Shown piece after piece: positions 1 through 6,695 of a stretch of 19,141 bases of DNA. The translations under genes and the position numbers were made by a program. The notes below the pieces were generated by a model. It was not told where the DNA came from and searched no databases. It was given only the letters and a program-made list of their open reading frames with translations. Origin of the DNA: G039029935 sp039029935 (GTDB lineage Bacteria > Chloroflexota > Anaerolineae > Caldilineales > Caldilineaceae); NCBI GenBank assembly GCA_039029935.1, contig JBCCFC010000082.1, positions 1-19,141 of the forward strand, given 5' to 3'. Each line of letters begins with the position of its first letter. Positions within the stretch are counted from its first letter, which is position 1.

Positions 1-16
1 CAATTTTTTCCTAAAA

Positions 17-45
17 TTGAACACCTTCCAGAGGTCCATTCTACT
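17..45 (+). promoter_or_regulatory. Possible sigma-70-type promoter of the 2-hydroxyacid dehydrogenase gene
   Basis: TTGAAC at 17-22 and TCTACT at 40-45 are separated by exactly 17 bases. Each hexamer matches the consensus at 4 of 6 positions. The spacer contains CTTCCAGAGG (25-34), a motif that recurs in other intergenic regions of this window. The fit is modest and based on inspection only. Confidence 0.3.
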
Positions 46-94
46 CTACACAGTCAACACAAGCATAATGGTTTACAAATAAGGAGCAGATCAT

Positions 95-1069
95 TTGTCA
101 ACATCATTACTACCACAAAATCCAACTATCTGTTTTGCCCATATTGCCTATCAGCTCGGAGCCGAGTTTGAACAGCGTAATATAGCATATCCATTCTCGC
201 AAGCATGGACCCCAGCCGAGCTTGAGCAGCAACTGCCCAATGCCGATATTCTCGTCGTTTCTGGCTTTTGGCACAATGAATTGCTGAGTATCGCCCCCAA
301 GCTGCGCTTCATCCAGTCCATCGGCGCAGGATATAATCAATTCCCATTGGCAACATTGCAAGAAAAGGGTATCCGACTTGCCAGCGCACAGGGTGTCAAC
401 AAGAACGCGGTGAGTGAACATACGATGGCGCATATCCTCGCCTTTGCCCGACACATCCACACAGGGCGTGACAACCAACGCAAGCATCACTGGCGTGGCA
501 TGATTTCCGATTTATCGCAGCGTGAAGATGAATTGGGTGGCAAAACGCTCTTGATTGTGGGCATGGGCGACATTGGTTCGCGCGTTGCCAAGCTTGCCAA
601 GGCGTTTGACATGCGTGTGTTGGCAACCAAGCGCAATCCTGCCACAGCGAAGGGGCCAGCAGATGAAGTTTACACCGCTGACCAACTGCCATCTATCATT
701 GGCGAAGCCGACTTTGTCGTGTTGAACTGTCCACTTACACCGGAAACGGCTCATATCATCAACGGCGCAACACTGGCACAAATGAAACCCAGTGCTTATC
801 TCATCAACATGGCGCGTGGTGGCTGTGTCGATGAAGCAGCGTTGGCGGCAGCATTAGCGGCAGGCCAAATCGCAGGCGCAGGTCTCGACTGCACCGATGA
901 AGAGCCACTTCCTGCGGACTCACCTCTGTGGGATTTTGAAAACGTGATTATCACACCACACACAGCAGGTGAGACACGGATGTATGAGTCCAATGTTGTG
1001 GATATTCTGCTCGAAAATATTGCGCGGTTGCATCGTAGTGAAACGACGTTGGTGAACCAAGTGGTATAG
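95..1069 (+). CDS. D-isomer-specific 2-hydroxyacid dehydrogenase (NAD-dependent)
   Basis: A 324-residue soluble cytoplasmic enzyme of the D-2-hydroxyacid dehydrogenase family, which reduces 2-keto acids to D-2-hydroxy acids, or the reverse, with NAD(P)H. The nucleotide-binding loop is GMGDIG (about 156-161). The catalytic trio is present: Arg241 in NMARGG, Glu270 in DEEPLP and His289 in ITPHTAG. The split catalytic domain at both ends and the central Rossmann domain have the normal family length, so the gene looks intact. The start is TTG at 95, chosen because AAGGAG (81-86) lies 8 bases upstream and no ATG is better placed. The substrate cannot be read from the sequence: phosphoglycerate, glyoxylate/hydroxypyruvate and D-lactate types all share these motifs. 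Neighbours give no pathway hint; the gene is followed by a strong inverted repeat that probably ends its transcript. Confidence 0.93.
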   Translation: MSTSLLPQNPTICFAHIAYQLGAEFEQRNIAYPFSQAWTPAELEQQLPNADILVVSGFWHNELLSIAPKLRFIQSIGAGYNQFPLATLQEKGIRLASAQGVNKNAVSEHTMAHILAFARHIHTGRDNQRKHHWRGMISDLSQREDELGGKTLLIVGMGDIGSRVAKLAKAFDMRVLATKRNPATAKGPADEVYTADQLPSIIGEADFVVLNCPLTPETAHIINGATLAQMKPSAYLINMARGGCVDEAALAAALAAGQIAGAGLDCTDEEPLPADSPLWDFENVIITPHTAGETRMYESNVVDILLENIARLHRSETTLVNQVV

Positions 1070-1105
1070 CAAAATCGTGCATCTTTCCCCAAATAAGCCA
1101 TCGTC

Positions 1106-1159
1106 AATTGCCAAGGTCGTTGTGGATTGAATCATCAGTCCACAACGACCTTGGCAATT
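1106..1159 (+). terminator. 21-bp perfect inverted repeat, probable rho-independent terminator
   Basis: Arms 1106-1126 and 1139-1159 are perfect reverse complements (the left arm starts AATTGCCAAGG and ends TTGTGGA). They surround a 12-base loop (1127-1138) and are followed by CTTTT. The position 36 bases after the dehydrogenase stop codon fits a terminator. The stem is unusually long and perfect for a terminator, so a small mobile or palindromic element is the alternative. Confidence 0.7.
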
Positions 1160-1163
1160 CTTT

Positions 1164-1367
1164 TATGCTTGTGATAAGGAGCGTGACGCTAGGCCAAGTC
1201 TTCCCGACTCTGATGTCGTTTTAGATTTACCTGCTGTGTTTACGCGCTGCTATGATATCGGTGGCGATGGTTTGTTGGTTGATTATGGCAAAGAGCCGTC
1301 TGTGTCGATTAGTGACGATGACAAAACCTGGGGTGATAATCTGCTGCGTTCGCAGGGCTTGCGATGA
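1164..1367 (+). pseudogene. C-terminal remnant of a DUF4058 family protein
   Basis: Read in the frame ending at TGA 1365-1367, this stretch encodes LPDSDVVLDLPAVFTRCYD followed by GLLVDYGKEP and, near the end, DNLLRSQGLR. This pattern (PDxDVxLDLxxVFxRxYD, then LxxDYxxxP, then a W/LL tail) matches my recollection of the C-terminus of DUF4058 proteins, a family of unknown function common in Cyanobacteria and Chloroflexota. Only about 65 residues remain. The full protein is several times longer, no start codon or ribosome site precedes the fragment, and the homologous part begins just after the 21-bp inverted repeat. I therefore read it as a truncated, non-functional remnant. The left boundary is uncertain by some tens of bases. 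Confidence 0.6.
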
Positions 1368-1518
1368 TAGAAAACATCATCGGTATTCAGTAACTGATTA
1401 CCGACCTGCTGCTGGTTTAATTTCCAGAGCACCTCTTTCATTTCTCGAATTTCTTCCAATGTATTTCGTTGGCACTGAACCAGACTTCCACAATGTATTG
1501 CATAAGACATGATTATCA

Positions 1519-1547
1519 TTGACAATATTCAATGGTTCGGTTACACT
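1519..1547 (+). promoter_or_regulatory. Strong sigma-70-type promoter for the toxin-antitoxin pair
   Basis: TTGACA (1519-1524) is a perfect -35 hexamer. It is followed after exactly 17 bases by TACACT (1542-1547), 4 of 6 matches to the -10 consensus. Transcription would start near 1554, giving a leader of about 58 bases before the antitoxin ATG at 1612. A G-rich ribosome site (GGGGGGA, 1599-1605) precedes that ATG. The stretch 1368-1518 before this promoter holds no gene that I can support. Confidence 0.6.
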
Positions 1548-1611
1548 TTTTCGCATGTGAGCAAATAGTTGGTATCCTCAACTTTTAATAATCTAAACGG
1601 GGGGACTACAA

Positions 1612-1905
1612 ATGGTTATCACAAAAGAACATTTAAAAATGGAAATAGATTCTATTCAACATCAATATATTGAGATTGTTTATCGTATTTTACAGGCGTT
1701 TAGTCAGACTACTCAACAGCCAACGATGAATGGAGGATTGGCCTCAAGTCTCATATCGTTAGAGCCAATGGTATTTGATAAGGTGGGGCAAAAAGAAAAT
1801 TCCACACAAGCCGATGATGCGCCCTTTCTTGGTTCGCTTGTCGGCGTTGGTACAGACGTTGGTGATTTAACCGAACCATTTGAAGATGAGTGGGAGATTG
1901 ATTAA
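1612..1905 (+). CDS. Probable type II antitoxin (VapB-like partner of the PIN toxin)
   Basis: A 97-residue, mostly polar acidic protein. The first 35 residues (MVITKEHLKMEID, then YIEIVYRILQAF) look helical, like the N-terminus of small antitoxins that read protein-binding helix first. The C-terminus ends in an acidic EDEWEID. I do not recognise a precise family. The assignment to an antitoxin rests mainly on size and position: the stop codon is 3 bases before the ATG of a PIN-domain toxin reading frame, the usual antitoxin-first order. It has its own strong promoter (1519-1547) and a G-rich ribosome site 7-8 bases before ATG. Family knowledge: such antitoxins neutralise the toxin and often repress their own promoter. 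Because the toxin frame is interrupted, this gene may now be a lone antitoxin. Confidence 0.65.
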   Translation: MVITKEHLKMEIDSIQHQYIEIVYRILQAFSQTTQQPTMNGGLASSLISLEPMVFDKVGQKENSTQADDAPFLGSLVGVGTDVGDLTEPFEDEWEID

Positions 1906-1908
1906 GCA

Positions 1909-2298
1909 ATGATTCTTGATACACATACGTGGTGATGGGCGATAAGCAAACCAGAAAATCTCTCCGAGCCAGCTAGAAAATTAATTGAGGATACGCCTTC
2001 GGAGCAACGCTACATTGCTTCAATTTCGCTATGGGAATTCTCGATGATGGCGCAGCGCAAAAGAATTGATTTGACCATCACACCGGAGGAATGGCTTGAA
2101 CATGCATTAGGTACGGCAAACACACAGGTCATTACTTTATCCGCAAATATTGCCCTTGAATCATGCAATTTGCCGGGTGAGTTTCACAAAGACCCAGCCG
2201 ACCGTTTGATTGTTGCAACAGCACGAATCCATCGGATACCGTTGATTACAAAAGATGGCAAGATTCGAGATTACAAACATGTTGAGACGATATGGTAG
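1909..2298 (+). pseudogene. vapC: VapC-type PIN-domain toxin interrupted by TGA at codon 9
   Basis: The frame from ATG 1909 to TAG 2296-2298 encodes 129 codons, the normal size of a VapC toxin (Mg-dependent ribonuclease). All four acidic PIN residues are present: Asp4 in MILDTHTW, Glu43 in SLWEF, Asp98 in DPADRLIVATA and Asp116 in TKDGKIRDY. Codon 9 (1933-1935) is TGA, flanked on both sides by TGG (Trp). A single G-to-A change from TGG would create it. The longest uninterrupted reading frame begins at Met46 (2044), after Asp4 and Glu43, and would not make a working nuclease. Everything after the stop is intact with no further frameshift, so the lesion is recent, a sequencing error, or read through. 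It sits 3 bases after the antitoxin gene and converges with ureG, 17 bases away. Confidence 0.85.
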
Positions 2299-2315
2299 AA
2301 ATACAGACCAACTGA

Positions 2316-3542
2316 TTACCGATCTACCGTCGAAACATGTTCTAGCCAATAATGATGCGTCTTGGCAACCACCGTGATGATACTCTTGATTTCGTTTTCG
2401 AGCTGAAAATGGGGTCCTGCTGGTAGATAAAGCGTGGCTTCTTCACGACGGACACTAATATTCTCAACCACAATGGCACGCAATAACCACAGTGCCATTT
2501 CTTCGCTGTCACACACAATGCCAATCCAGCCGGGATAGCGTGTCGATTCGACCTCAACATCGGCGACCATGCGGATACCGCGTGATAGTTCGCTGATAAC
2601 GTTTGCGTAGGCATCCATGTTAGCCTCAACCACATCTGGCATGACGGGTTCTAGTAATTCCCCTCGATGTGATGGACCACCCGCCAGTGCCAAATCACAA
2701 AAACTGGTCCAAATCTGGTCCCACGCCACCTGCCCATTGGCATCGTACTGTAGCTCGGCTGCGCTCATAGGCATGGCGGAGACGGATGCACCATTGTTGC
2801 TTTGATATTGTGCGGGCAGTAATGCGTCGATCATTTTCGTGTGTGAATGACCGTGTAATCCTGCATGGGTCAAATATTCGCGTGGTCCGCTAAAGGCAAG
2901 ACGCCCATCCCACTGAACTTCACGTTGTTCTTGTGGTGTGTCGAGGAGCATCGTAATCCATTCAATGATAGACGGCAGTCCTGTGCCATCCTTGAGGTTG
3001 GAGAAGACAAAAGGCTTATCTTTGCGCATCTTCTTGGCATCCCGTGCCATGACTTCGAGTGATGCACCGACATGTGGCGCAAGGTCAATTTTGTTGATGA
3101 TGAGCAGGTCGGAGCGCATGATGCCCGGCCCCCCTTTGCGGGGAATTTTGTCGCCAGCCGATACGTCGATCACATAGAACCACACATCGACCAACTCTGG
3201 GCTAAAGGCTGCGGCCAAGTTATTGCCACCGCTCTCGACCAGGATTAGCTCTAATCCGGGCAGAGACGCTTCCAGCTCAATAATCGCCTCTAAGTTCATG
3301 GAGGCGTCATCGCGGATAGCGGCATGGGGACAGCCCCCTGTTTCAACACCTCGGATACGTGCTAATTCCAATACCCCTTGGCGCGCCAAAAAGTCCGCAT
3401 CCTCGCGTGTATAAATATCATTTGTCACCACCGCCACTTCATAGCGCGTGGATAATTCTCGGCTAAGGTTGTGGACCAGTGCTGTTTTGCCACTGCCAAC
3501 GGGGCCAGCTACACCGATACGCAATGCTCGTTTTTCTGTCAT
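2316..3542 (-). CDS. ureG: Urease accessory GTPase UreG fused to an uncharacterised C-terminal domain
   Basis: 408 residues, about twice the usual UreG length. Residues 6-205 are a complete UreG: P-loop GPVGSGKT (13-20), nickel-binding Cys71-Pro-His73, the ESGG motif (103-106) and NKID guanine-recognition motif (150-153). UreG hydrolyses GTP while nickel is delivered to apo-urease with UreE, UreF and UreD/H. A linker rich in His (His226, 230, 232, 234) follows. Then comes a second domain (about 262-402), beginning near VAWDQIWTSFCDLALAGGP and containing YPGWIGIVCDSEEMALWLLR, NISVRREEATLYLPAGPHF and a final VVAKTHHYW. I do not recognise its function. The gene is last in the urt operon, 95 bases after urtE. 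Urease subunits and other accessory genes are absent here. A short AAAGG ribosome site lies only 3 bases from ATG, so initiation strength is uncertain. The stop TAA falls inside a GATTAC-type repeat unit. Confidence 0.93.
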   Translation of the reverse strand: MTEKRALRIGVAGPVGSGKTALVHNLSRELSTRYEVAVVTNDIYTREDADFLARQGVLELARIRGVETGGCPHAAIRDDASMNLEAIIELEASLPGLELILVESGGNNLAAAFSPELVDVWFYVIDVSAGDKIPRKGGPGIMRSDLLIINKIDLAPHVGASLEVMARDAKKMRKDKPFVFSNLKDGTGLPSIIEWITMLLDTPQEQREVQWDGRLAFSGPREYLTHAGLHGHSHTKMIDALLPAQYQSNNGASVSAMPMSAAELQYDANGQVAWDQIWTSFCDLALAGGPSHRGELLEPVMPDVVEANMDAYANVISELSRGIRMVADVEVESTRYPGWIGIVCDSEEMALWLLRAIVVENISVRREEATLYLPAGPHFQLENEIKSIITVVAKTHHYWLEHVSTVDR

Positions 3543-3568
3543 ATGCCTTTGTTTCTATTATCAAGCTT

Positions 3569-3629
3569 CTTCCAGGAAAGGGTATCTCATAATTCGGTAT
3601 GTTAAGTATTGCTCACCTCTTTCTGGAAG
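3569..3629 (-). other. Imperfect long stem-loop in the urtE-ureG intergenic region
   Basis: Segments 3569-3584 (CTTCCAGGAAAGGGTA) and 3615-3629 (reverse complement CTTCCAGAAAGAGGT) pair over 7, 4 and 3 bases separated by single-base bulges, with a loop of about 30 bases. In the minus-strand mRNA this structure lies just upstream of ureG. It lacks a U-run, so it is not a typical terminator. It could be a processing or stability element that sets ureG expression apart from the transporter. Confidence 0.4.
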
Positions 3630-3637
3630 TGTATGCC

Positions 3638-4339
3638 CTATACTGCCAAATACTCTTTCGCCACCGTCTCGTCAAAGCCAGTGACATCCGCTTCCATGAC
3701 AATTGCCCCCGTCTCCATCACATAGAAATAGTCACCGACACTGAGTGCAAAGTCTAAAAATTGTTCAACCAACAGAATTGACATATCGCCACGTTCACGC
3801 AACGACAAAATGACTTCCTCAATCTCCAACATGATCGAGGGCTGAATGCCTTCTGTTGGCTCGTCCAATAATAACACTTTGGGGCGTCGCACCAAAACGC
3901 GGCCAAAGGCCAATTGCTGCTGTTGCCCACCGCTCAAGGCCCCCGCCATGCGGCGATGCATCTGTTTCAATACGGGAAAAATCTCATAGACCTCCTCCAG
4001 TGCATCCTGTTCCACTTGGCGCGTGGGTGTAGACTCAAAGCCCATCAGCAAATTTTCATAGACAGTGAGATACGGGAAAATACCTCTTCCCTGTGGCACA
4101 TAGCCAAAGCCTGCCCGTGCGCGTTGACTGGTGCGCCACTGCGTCATGTTCTCACCCTCAAAGGTCATTTGCCCCGACCGTACCTTGAGCAGCCCCATCA
4201 CGCTCTTCATCAGCGTCGTCTTGCCCACACCATTCCGTCCCATCAAGCAGACCACCTTGCTCGATGGGATTGACATGCTCACATCGTACAGAATGCTACT
4301 CTCACCGTAATTGACTGATATGTTTTGTATTTCTAGCAT
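3638..4339 (-). CDS. urtE: Urea ABC transporter, ATP-binding subunit UrtE
   Basis: A 233-residue LivF-type ATPase, one of the two nucleotide-binding subunits that power the urea importer at the inner face of the membrane. Seen in order: Walker A GRNGVGKT (34-41), Q-loop Gln83 in VPQGRGIFP, ABC signature LSGGQ (135-139) and Walker B VLLLDE (155-160). VEQ (191-193) stands where many ABC proteins carry the H-loop His; this Gln is normal for LivF-type proteins. The segment VPQGRGIFPYLTVYENL is typical of UrtE and LivF. ATG at 4339 gives the expected N-terminus (MLEIQNISVNYG). No clear Shine-Dalgarno sequence precedes it; a tandem-repeat tract begins 10 bases upstream. It follows urtD and precedes ureG in a minus-strand operon. 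Identification as UrtE rather than a branched-chain amino acid LivF rests on the linked UrtA-D set and ureG. Confidence 0.93.
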   Translation of the reverse strand: MLEIQNISVNYGESSILYDVSMSIPSSKVVCLMGRNGVGKTTLMKSVMGLLKVRSGQMTFEGENMTQWRTSQRARAGFGYVPQGRGIFPYLTVYENLLMGFESTPTRQVEQDALEEVYEIFPVLKQMHRRMAGALSGGQQQQLAFGRVLVRRPKVLLLDEPTEGIQPSIMLEIEEVILSLRERGDMSILLVEQFLDFALSVGDYFYVMETGAIVMEADVTGFDETVAKEYLAV

Positions 4340-4348
4340 AGTTTTTAT

Positions 4349-4432
4349 AGTTAATAGTTAACAGTGAATAGTTAATAGTTGGCGAGTTGAAAGGTTGAAA
4401 GGTTGAAAGGTTGAAAGGTTGAAAGGTTGAAG
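4349..4432 (-). repeat. Urt intergenic tandem repeats: five heptamers plus six octamers
   Basis: On the plus strand, 4349-4383 contains five 7-bp units (AGTTAAT, AGTTAAC, AGTGAAT, AGTTAAT, AGTTGGC). 4385-4432 contains six 8-bp units (AGTTGAAA, four GGTTGAAA, GGTTGAAG). In the mRNA (minus) strand the octamers read TTTCAACC and contain no G. The tract lies directly before the urtE start codon. A reverse-oriented unit (CTTCAACC, 4463-4470) covers the urtD stop codon and could pair with the last octamer. Confidence 0.9.
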
Positions 4433-4464
4433 AATTTTAAATTTAGAGCTTCAGGCTTCATCCT

Positions 4465-5235
4465 TCAACCTTCCCCCTTTTCACTTCTACTGCGTCCGAT
4501 ATACACTTCAATCACCTTTGGGTTATTCTGTACCTCATGAACAGGCCCCTGCATCAGAAGGCTGCCCATATGGAGGACCGTGACAGTTTGGGCGAAGTTG
4601 CGGACAAAGTCCATGTCATGTTCAACGACGAGGACAGAGCATTGTTTGGCGATGGATTGGAGCAGTTCGCCTGTGCGGTTGCGCTCAGGCCGCGTCATGC
4701 CTGCGACAGGTTCATCAAGCAGAACGAGCTTAGGTTCCTGCACGAGCAACATACCGATTTCTAGCCATTGCTTTTCGCCATGTGCCAGTGTCCCTGCGCG
4801 CACATGGGCGCGATCTTGGAGGCCAATCATCTCCAATGTGGAGGAGATACGCGCCTCATCTTCATCGGCCAGTGCAGAAAATAGTTGAAAGGTACGCTGT
4901 TTAAACCCTGCTGCTGCTTCTAAATTTTCATAAACGGTGAGACTGGCAAAGGTTGTCGGTGTTTGAAACTTGCGCCCGATGCCCTTGCGCACCAATTCAT
5001 GCTCGGCTGTGCGCAAAATGTTGACACCACTGTTAAACTTGGCGATCCCCTTTTGTGGCCGCGTTTTCCCCGTAATTACATCCAGTAGGGTCGTTTTCCC
5101 TGCACCATTGGGGCCGATGACAAAGCGCAGTTCGCCTTTGGTCATGGCAAAATCAAGCGCATTGAGTGCTTTAAAGCCGTCAAAGCTCACGGTTAAATTT
5201 TGCACATCTAAGATGTTTTCTGTTATTGTTTGCAT
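4465..5235 (-). CDS. urtD: Urea ABC transporter, ATP-binding subunit UrtD
   Basis: A 256-residue LivG-type ATPase, the partner of UrtE in driving urea import. Motifs: Walker A GPNGAGKT (41-48), Gln91 in GRKFQTPTTF, the signature LAHGEKQWLEIGM (from 150) typical of UrtD, Walker B LVLLDE (170-175) and H-loop His206 in VVEHDMDF. The start is taken as ATG at 5233-5235 (MQTITENILDV), where family-like sequence begins. The frame stays open upstream to 5370 only because the octamer repeat tract has no stop codon on this strand. That false extension would read as repeated STFQPFN-type peptide with a further short N-terminal piece. Only a weak purine stretch precedes the chosen ATG. The TGA stop lies in a reverse-oriented octamer unit. 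Confidence 0.92.
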   Translation of the reverse strand: MQTITENILDVQNLTVSFDGFKALNALDFAMTKGELRFVIGPNGAGKTTLLDVITGKTRPQKGIAKFNSGVNILRTAEHELVRKGIGRKFQTPTTFASLTVYENLEAAAGFKQRTFQLFSALADEDEARISSTLEMIGLQDRAHVRAGTLAHGEKQWLEIGMLLVQEPKLVLLDEPVAGMTRPERNRTGELLQSIAKQCSVLVVEHDMDFVRNFAQTVTVLHMGSLLMQGPVHEVQNNPKVIEVYIGRSRSEKGEG

Positions 5236-5250
5236 ATGTGTTCTCGCTAA

Positions 5251-5376
5251 AGTTGAAGGGTTGAAAAGTTGAAGAGTTGAAGGGTTGAAGGGTTGAAAAG
5301 TTGAAGGGTTGAAGGGTTGAAAAGTTGAAAAGTTGAATAACCGAGTTTCTCCGCCTCCCCATCTCCCCATCTCCCT
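5251..5376 (-). repeat. Urt intergenic tandem repeats: eleven octamers and a CT-rich octamer triplet
   Basis: Plus-strand units of 8 bp run without a break from 5251 to 5338: eleven copies of (A/G)GTTGAA(A/G/T). After a 14-base gap, GCCTCCCC, ATCTCCCC and ATCTCCCT (5353-5376) form three further 8-bp units, ending 1 base before the urtC stop codon. In the mRNA the first tract has no G. It fills nearly all of the space between urtC and urtD, leaving 15 bases before the urtD ATG. Confidence 0.92.
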
Positions 5377-5377
5377 G

Positions 5378-6487
5378 TCACCCCATCACAGGTTTCACTT
5401 CCGGCGAAACGGCTTCCTGTTTGCTCTCACGTTTCTTCATAAGTGAGCCAAGCCACTGACCTAAATCTTGCAGCGAGCCGACGATGCCTTTGGGGAAGAG
5501 CAGAACGCTGCCGATAAAGAGCAAGCCTTGGAAATATTGCCATATGTTGGGGAAGCCTTCGCTGAAGTAGCTGCGGGCATAGCTGACAGTCAATGCGCCG
5601 ATGATGGCACCGATTAGCGTACCGCGACCGCCGACCGCTACCCAGATAACCATTTCGATGGAGGGGACCACGCCCATGCTGGAGGGCGAGATGATGCCGA
5701 CCTGTGGGACAAAGAGAACACCTGCGAGTCCGGCAATGGCAGCGGAGAGGGCAAAGACCAGTGTCTTGATCGTCACAGGGTTGTAGCCCAGAAAGCGTAC
5801 TCGGTCTTCGTTGTCTCGCAGGGCAATCAGAATGCGCCCGTAACGTGAATCGCTTAGTAGTTTGGCACCAATATAGACCAGTGCGAGGACAACAACGGTG
5901 GCGAAGTAGAACCCTAGCTGTACGTTAGAACTGAGCAATGACTGTCCAAAAATTTTGGCACTACCCAAGTTGGTAATACCGTTGGTTCCACCCGTGAAGG
6001 GCTGTTGACCGATAAACCAAATGCTTGTGAGCAGGGTTAAGGCCTGCGTGATGATGGAAAAATAGACGCCTTGAACACGGCTGCGGAAGATAAAGTAGCC
6101 GAAAATCGAAGCAATAAGTGCAGGCACGATGAGTGCAGCAAGAATGGCAAAAATTGGATTTTGGAAAGGAACCCAAAACCAAGGTAATTCTTTGAGTCCA
6201 CTCCAAAACATAAAGTCAGGCAGTTTATCGCCAGAGGCCAGCAGCTTTAAATACATCGCAAAGCCATAGGCCCCTAGACCGAAAAATAGCCCTTGGCCGA
6301 GACTTAACATCCCCCCATAGCCCCAGATGAGGTCAAGCCCAACGGCAATGACGGCAAAGGTTAAAAACTTGCCCAGTTGATTGAGGCGGAATTCAGATAC
6401 ATATTGTGGAGCCAGTAAAAGTGTGGCGATGATCACCACAAATGGACCCCAACGACGAAGAAACGTCAACGCTTTGTTGACAGGCAT
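5378..6487 (-). CDS. urtC: Urea ABC transporter, permease subunit UrtC
   Basis: A 369-residue LivM-type integral membrane protein forming half of the urea channel with UrtB. Hydrophobic segments fill most of the chain, beginning at FVVIIATLLLAP; typical LivM/UrtC sequence includes GLDLIWGYGGMLSLGQGLFF and, later, FIGQQPFTGGTNGITN. A cytoplasmic loop (RYGRILIALRDNEDRVRFLG) matches the ATPase-contacting loop of the family. The start is ATG 6485-6487 (MPVNKALTF), supported by AAGGAG (6494-6499) 6 bases upstream, the best ribosome site in the operon. The frame stays open to 6751 through tandem repeats that would add 88 false residues of VIGES/VISES and PPTTDHR type. The C-terminus is hydrophilic (KKRESKQEAVSPEVKPVMG), as expected for a cytoplasmic tail. 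Confidence 0.93.
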   Translation of the reverse strand: MPVNKALTFLRRWGPFVVIIATLLLAPQYVSEFRLNQLGKFLTFAVIAVGLDLIWGYGGMLSLGQGLFFGLGAYGFAMYLKLLASGDKLPDFMFWSGLKELPWFWVPFQNPIFAILAALIVPALIASIFGYFIFRSRVQGVYFSIITQALTLLTSIWFIGQQPFTGGTNGITNLGSAKIFGQSLLSSNVQLGFYFATVVVLALVYIGAKLLSDSRYGRILIALRDNEDRVRFLGYNPVTIKTLVFALSAAIAGLAGVLFVPQVGIISPSSMGVVPSIEMVIWVAVGGRGTLIGAIIGALTVSYARSYFSEGFPNIWQYFQGLLFIGSVLLFPKGIVGSLQDLGQWLGSLMKKRESKQEAVSPEVKPVMG

Positions 6488-6493
6488 GTAAAT

Positions 6494-6499
6494 CTCCTT
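6494..6499 (-). promoter_or_regulatory. Ribosome-binding site that fixes the urtC start
   Basis: CTCCTT on the plus strand reads AAGGAG in the mRNA, 6 bases before the ATG at 6487. It shows that urtC starts after the repeat tract rather than at the far upstream ATG at 6751. urtB, urtD and urtE lack a comparable site. Confidence 0.85.
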
Positions 6500-6506
6500 G
6501 GTTCTG

Positions 6507-6569
6507 TCGGTCGGTCGGTGGTCGGTGGTCGGTGGTCGGTGGTCAGTGGTCGGTGGTCGGTAGGTCAGT
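6507..6569 (-). repeat. GGTCGGT heptamer tandem repeat upstream of urtC
   Basis: Six uninterrupted 7-bp units (GGTCGGT, one of them GGTCAGT) occupy 6520-6561. Degenerate units flank them on both sides (6507-6519 and 6562-6569). The mRNA strand reads ACCGACC repeated. The tract starts 7 bases beyond the urtC ribosome site. Confidence 0.88.
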
Positions 6570-6580
6570 TTGAGCTCACC

Positions 6581-6690
6581 GATTACTGACTCACTGATTA
6601 CTGACTCACTGATTACTGACTCACCGATTACTGACTCACCGATTACTGACTCACCGATTACTGACTCACTGATTACTGACTCACCGATTA
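6581..6690 (-). repeat. 15-bp tandem repeat (GATTACTGACTCACC) between urtB and urtC
   Basis: Seven consecutive 15-bp units, GATTACTGACTCAC followed by T or C, run from 6581 to 6685, with a partial eighth (GATTA, 6686-6690). Copies differ only at the last base, so expansion was recent or the array is homogenised. The array ends 5 bases from the urtB stop codon. There are no unique spacers, so this is not a CRISPR array. The same GATTAC core recurs at 7943-7987 and singly near 1390 and 2313. Confidence 0.92.
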
Positions 6691-6695
6691 CCAAC

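Noticed and set aside
1106..1159. Terminal inverted repeat of an insertion sequence
   Set aside because: The arms are only 12 bases apart with nothing between them, there is no transposase frame, and no target duplication was seen.
1252..1512. Plus-strand frame of 86 codons
   Set aside because: It overlaps the DUF4058 fragment in a different frame; the amino-acid composition looks random.
1283..1525. Minus-strand frame with a coiled-coil-like stretch (LEEIREMKEVLWKLN)
   Set aside because: TTG start without a ribosome site, an overlap with the DUF4058 remnant on the other strand, and no family resemblance. Cannot be supported.
1933..1935. TGA read as tryptophan (alternative genetic code)
   Set aside because: urtC, urtD, both genes at 9787-11701 that end cleanly near their neighbours, and others use TGA or TAA as ordinary stops at the expected family lengths; one isolated TGA is better explained by mutation.
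2044..2298. Independent 84-residue gene starting inside the PIN toxin
   Set aside because: It is the in-frame remainder of VapC after the TGA at codon 9; the family homology clearly starts at ATG 1909.
6581..6690. Array of regular 15-bp repeats that could be taken for a CRISPR
   Set aside because: Units are directly tandem with no unique spacers, and the length is far too short for a CRISPR repeat. No cas genes are present.
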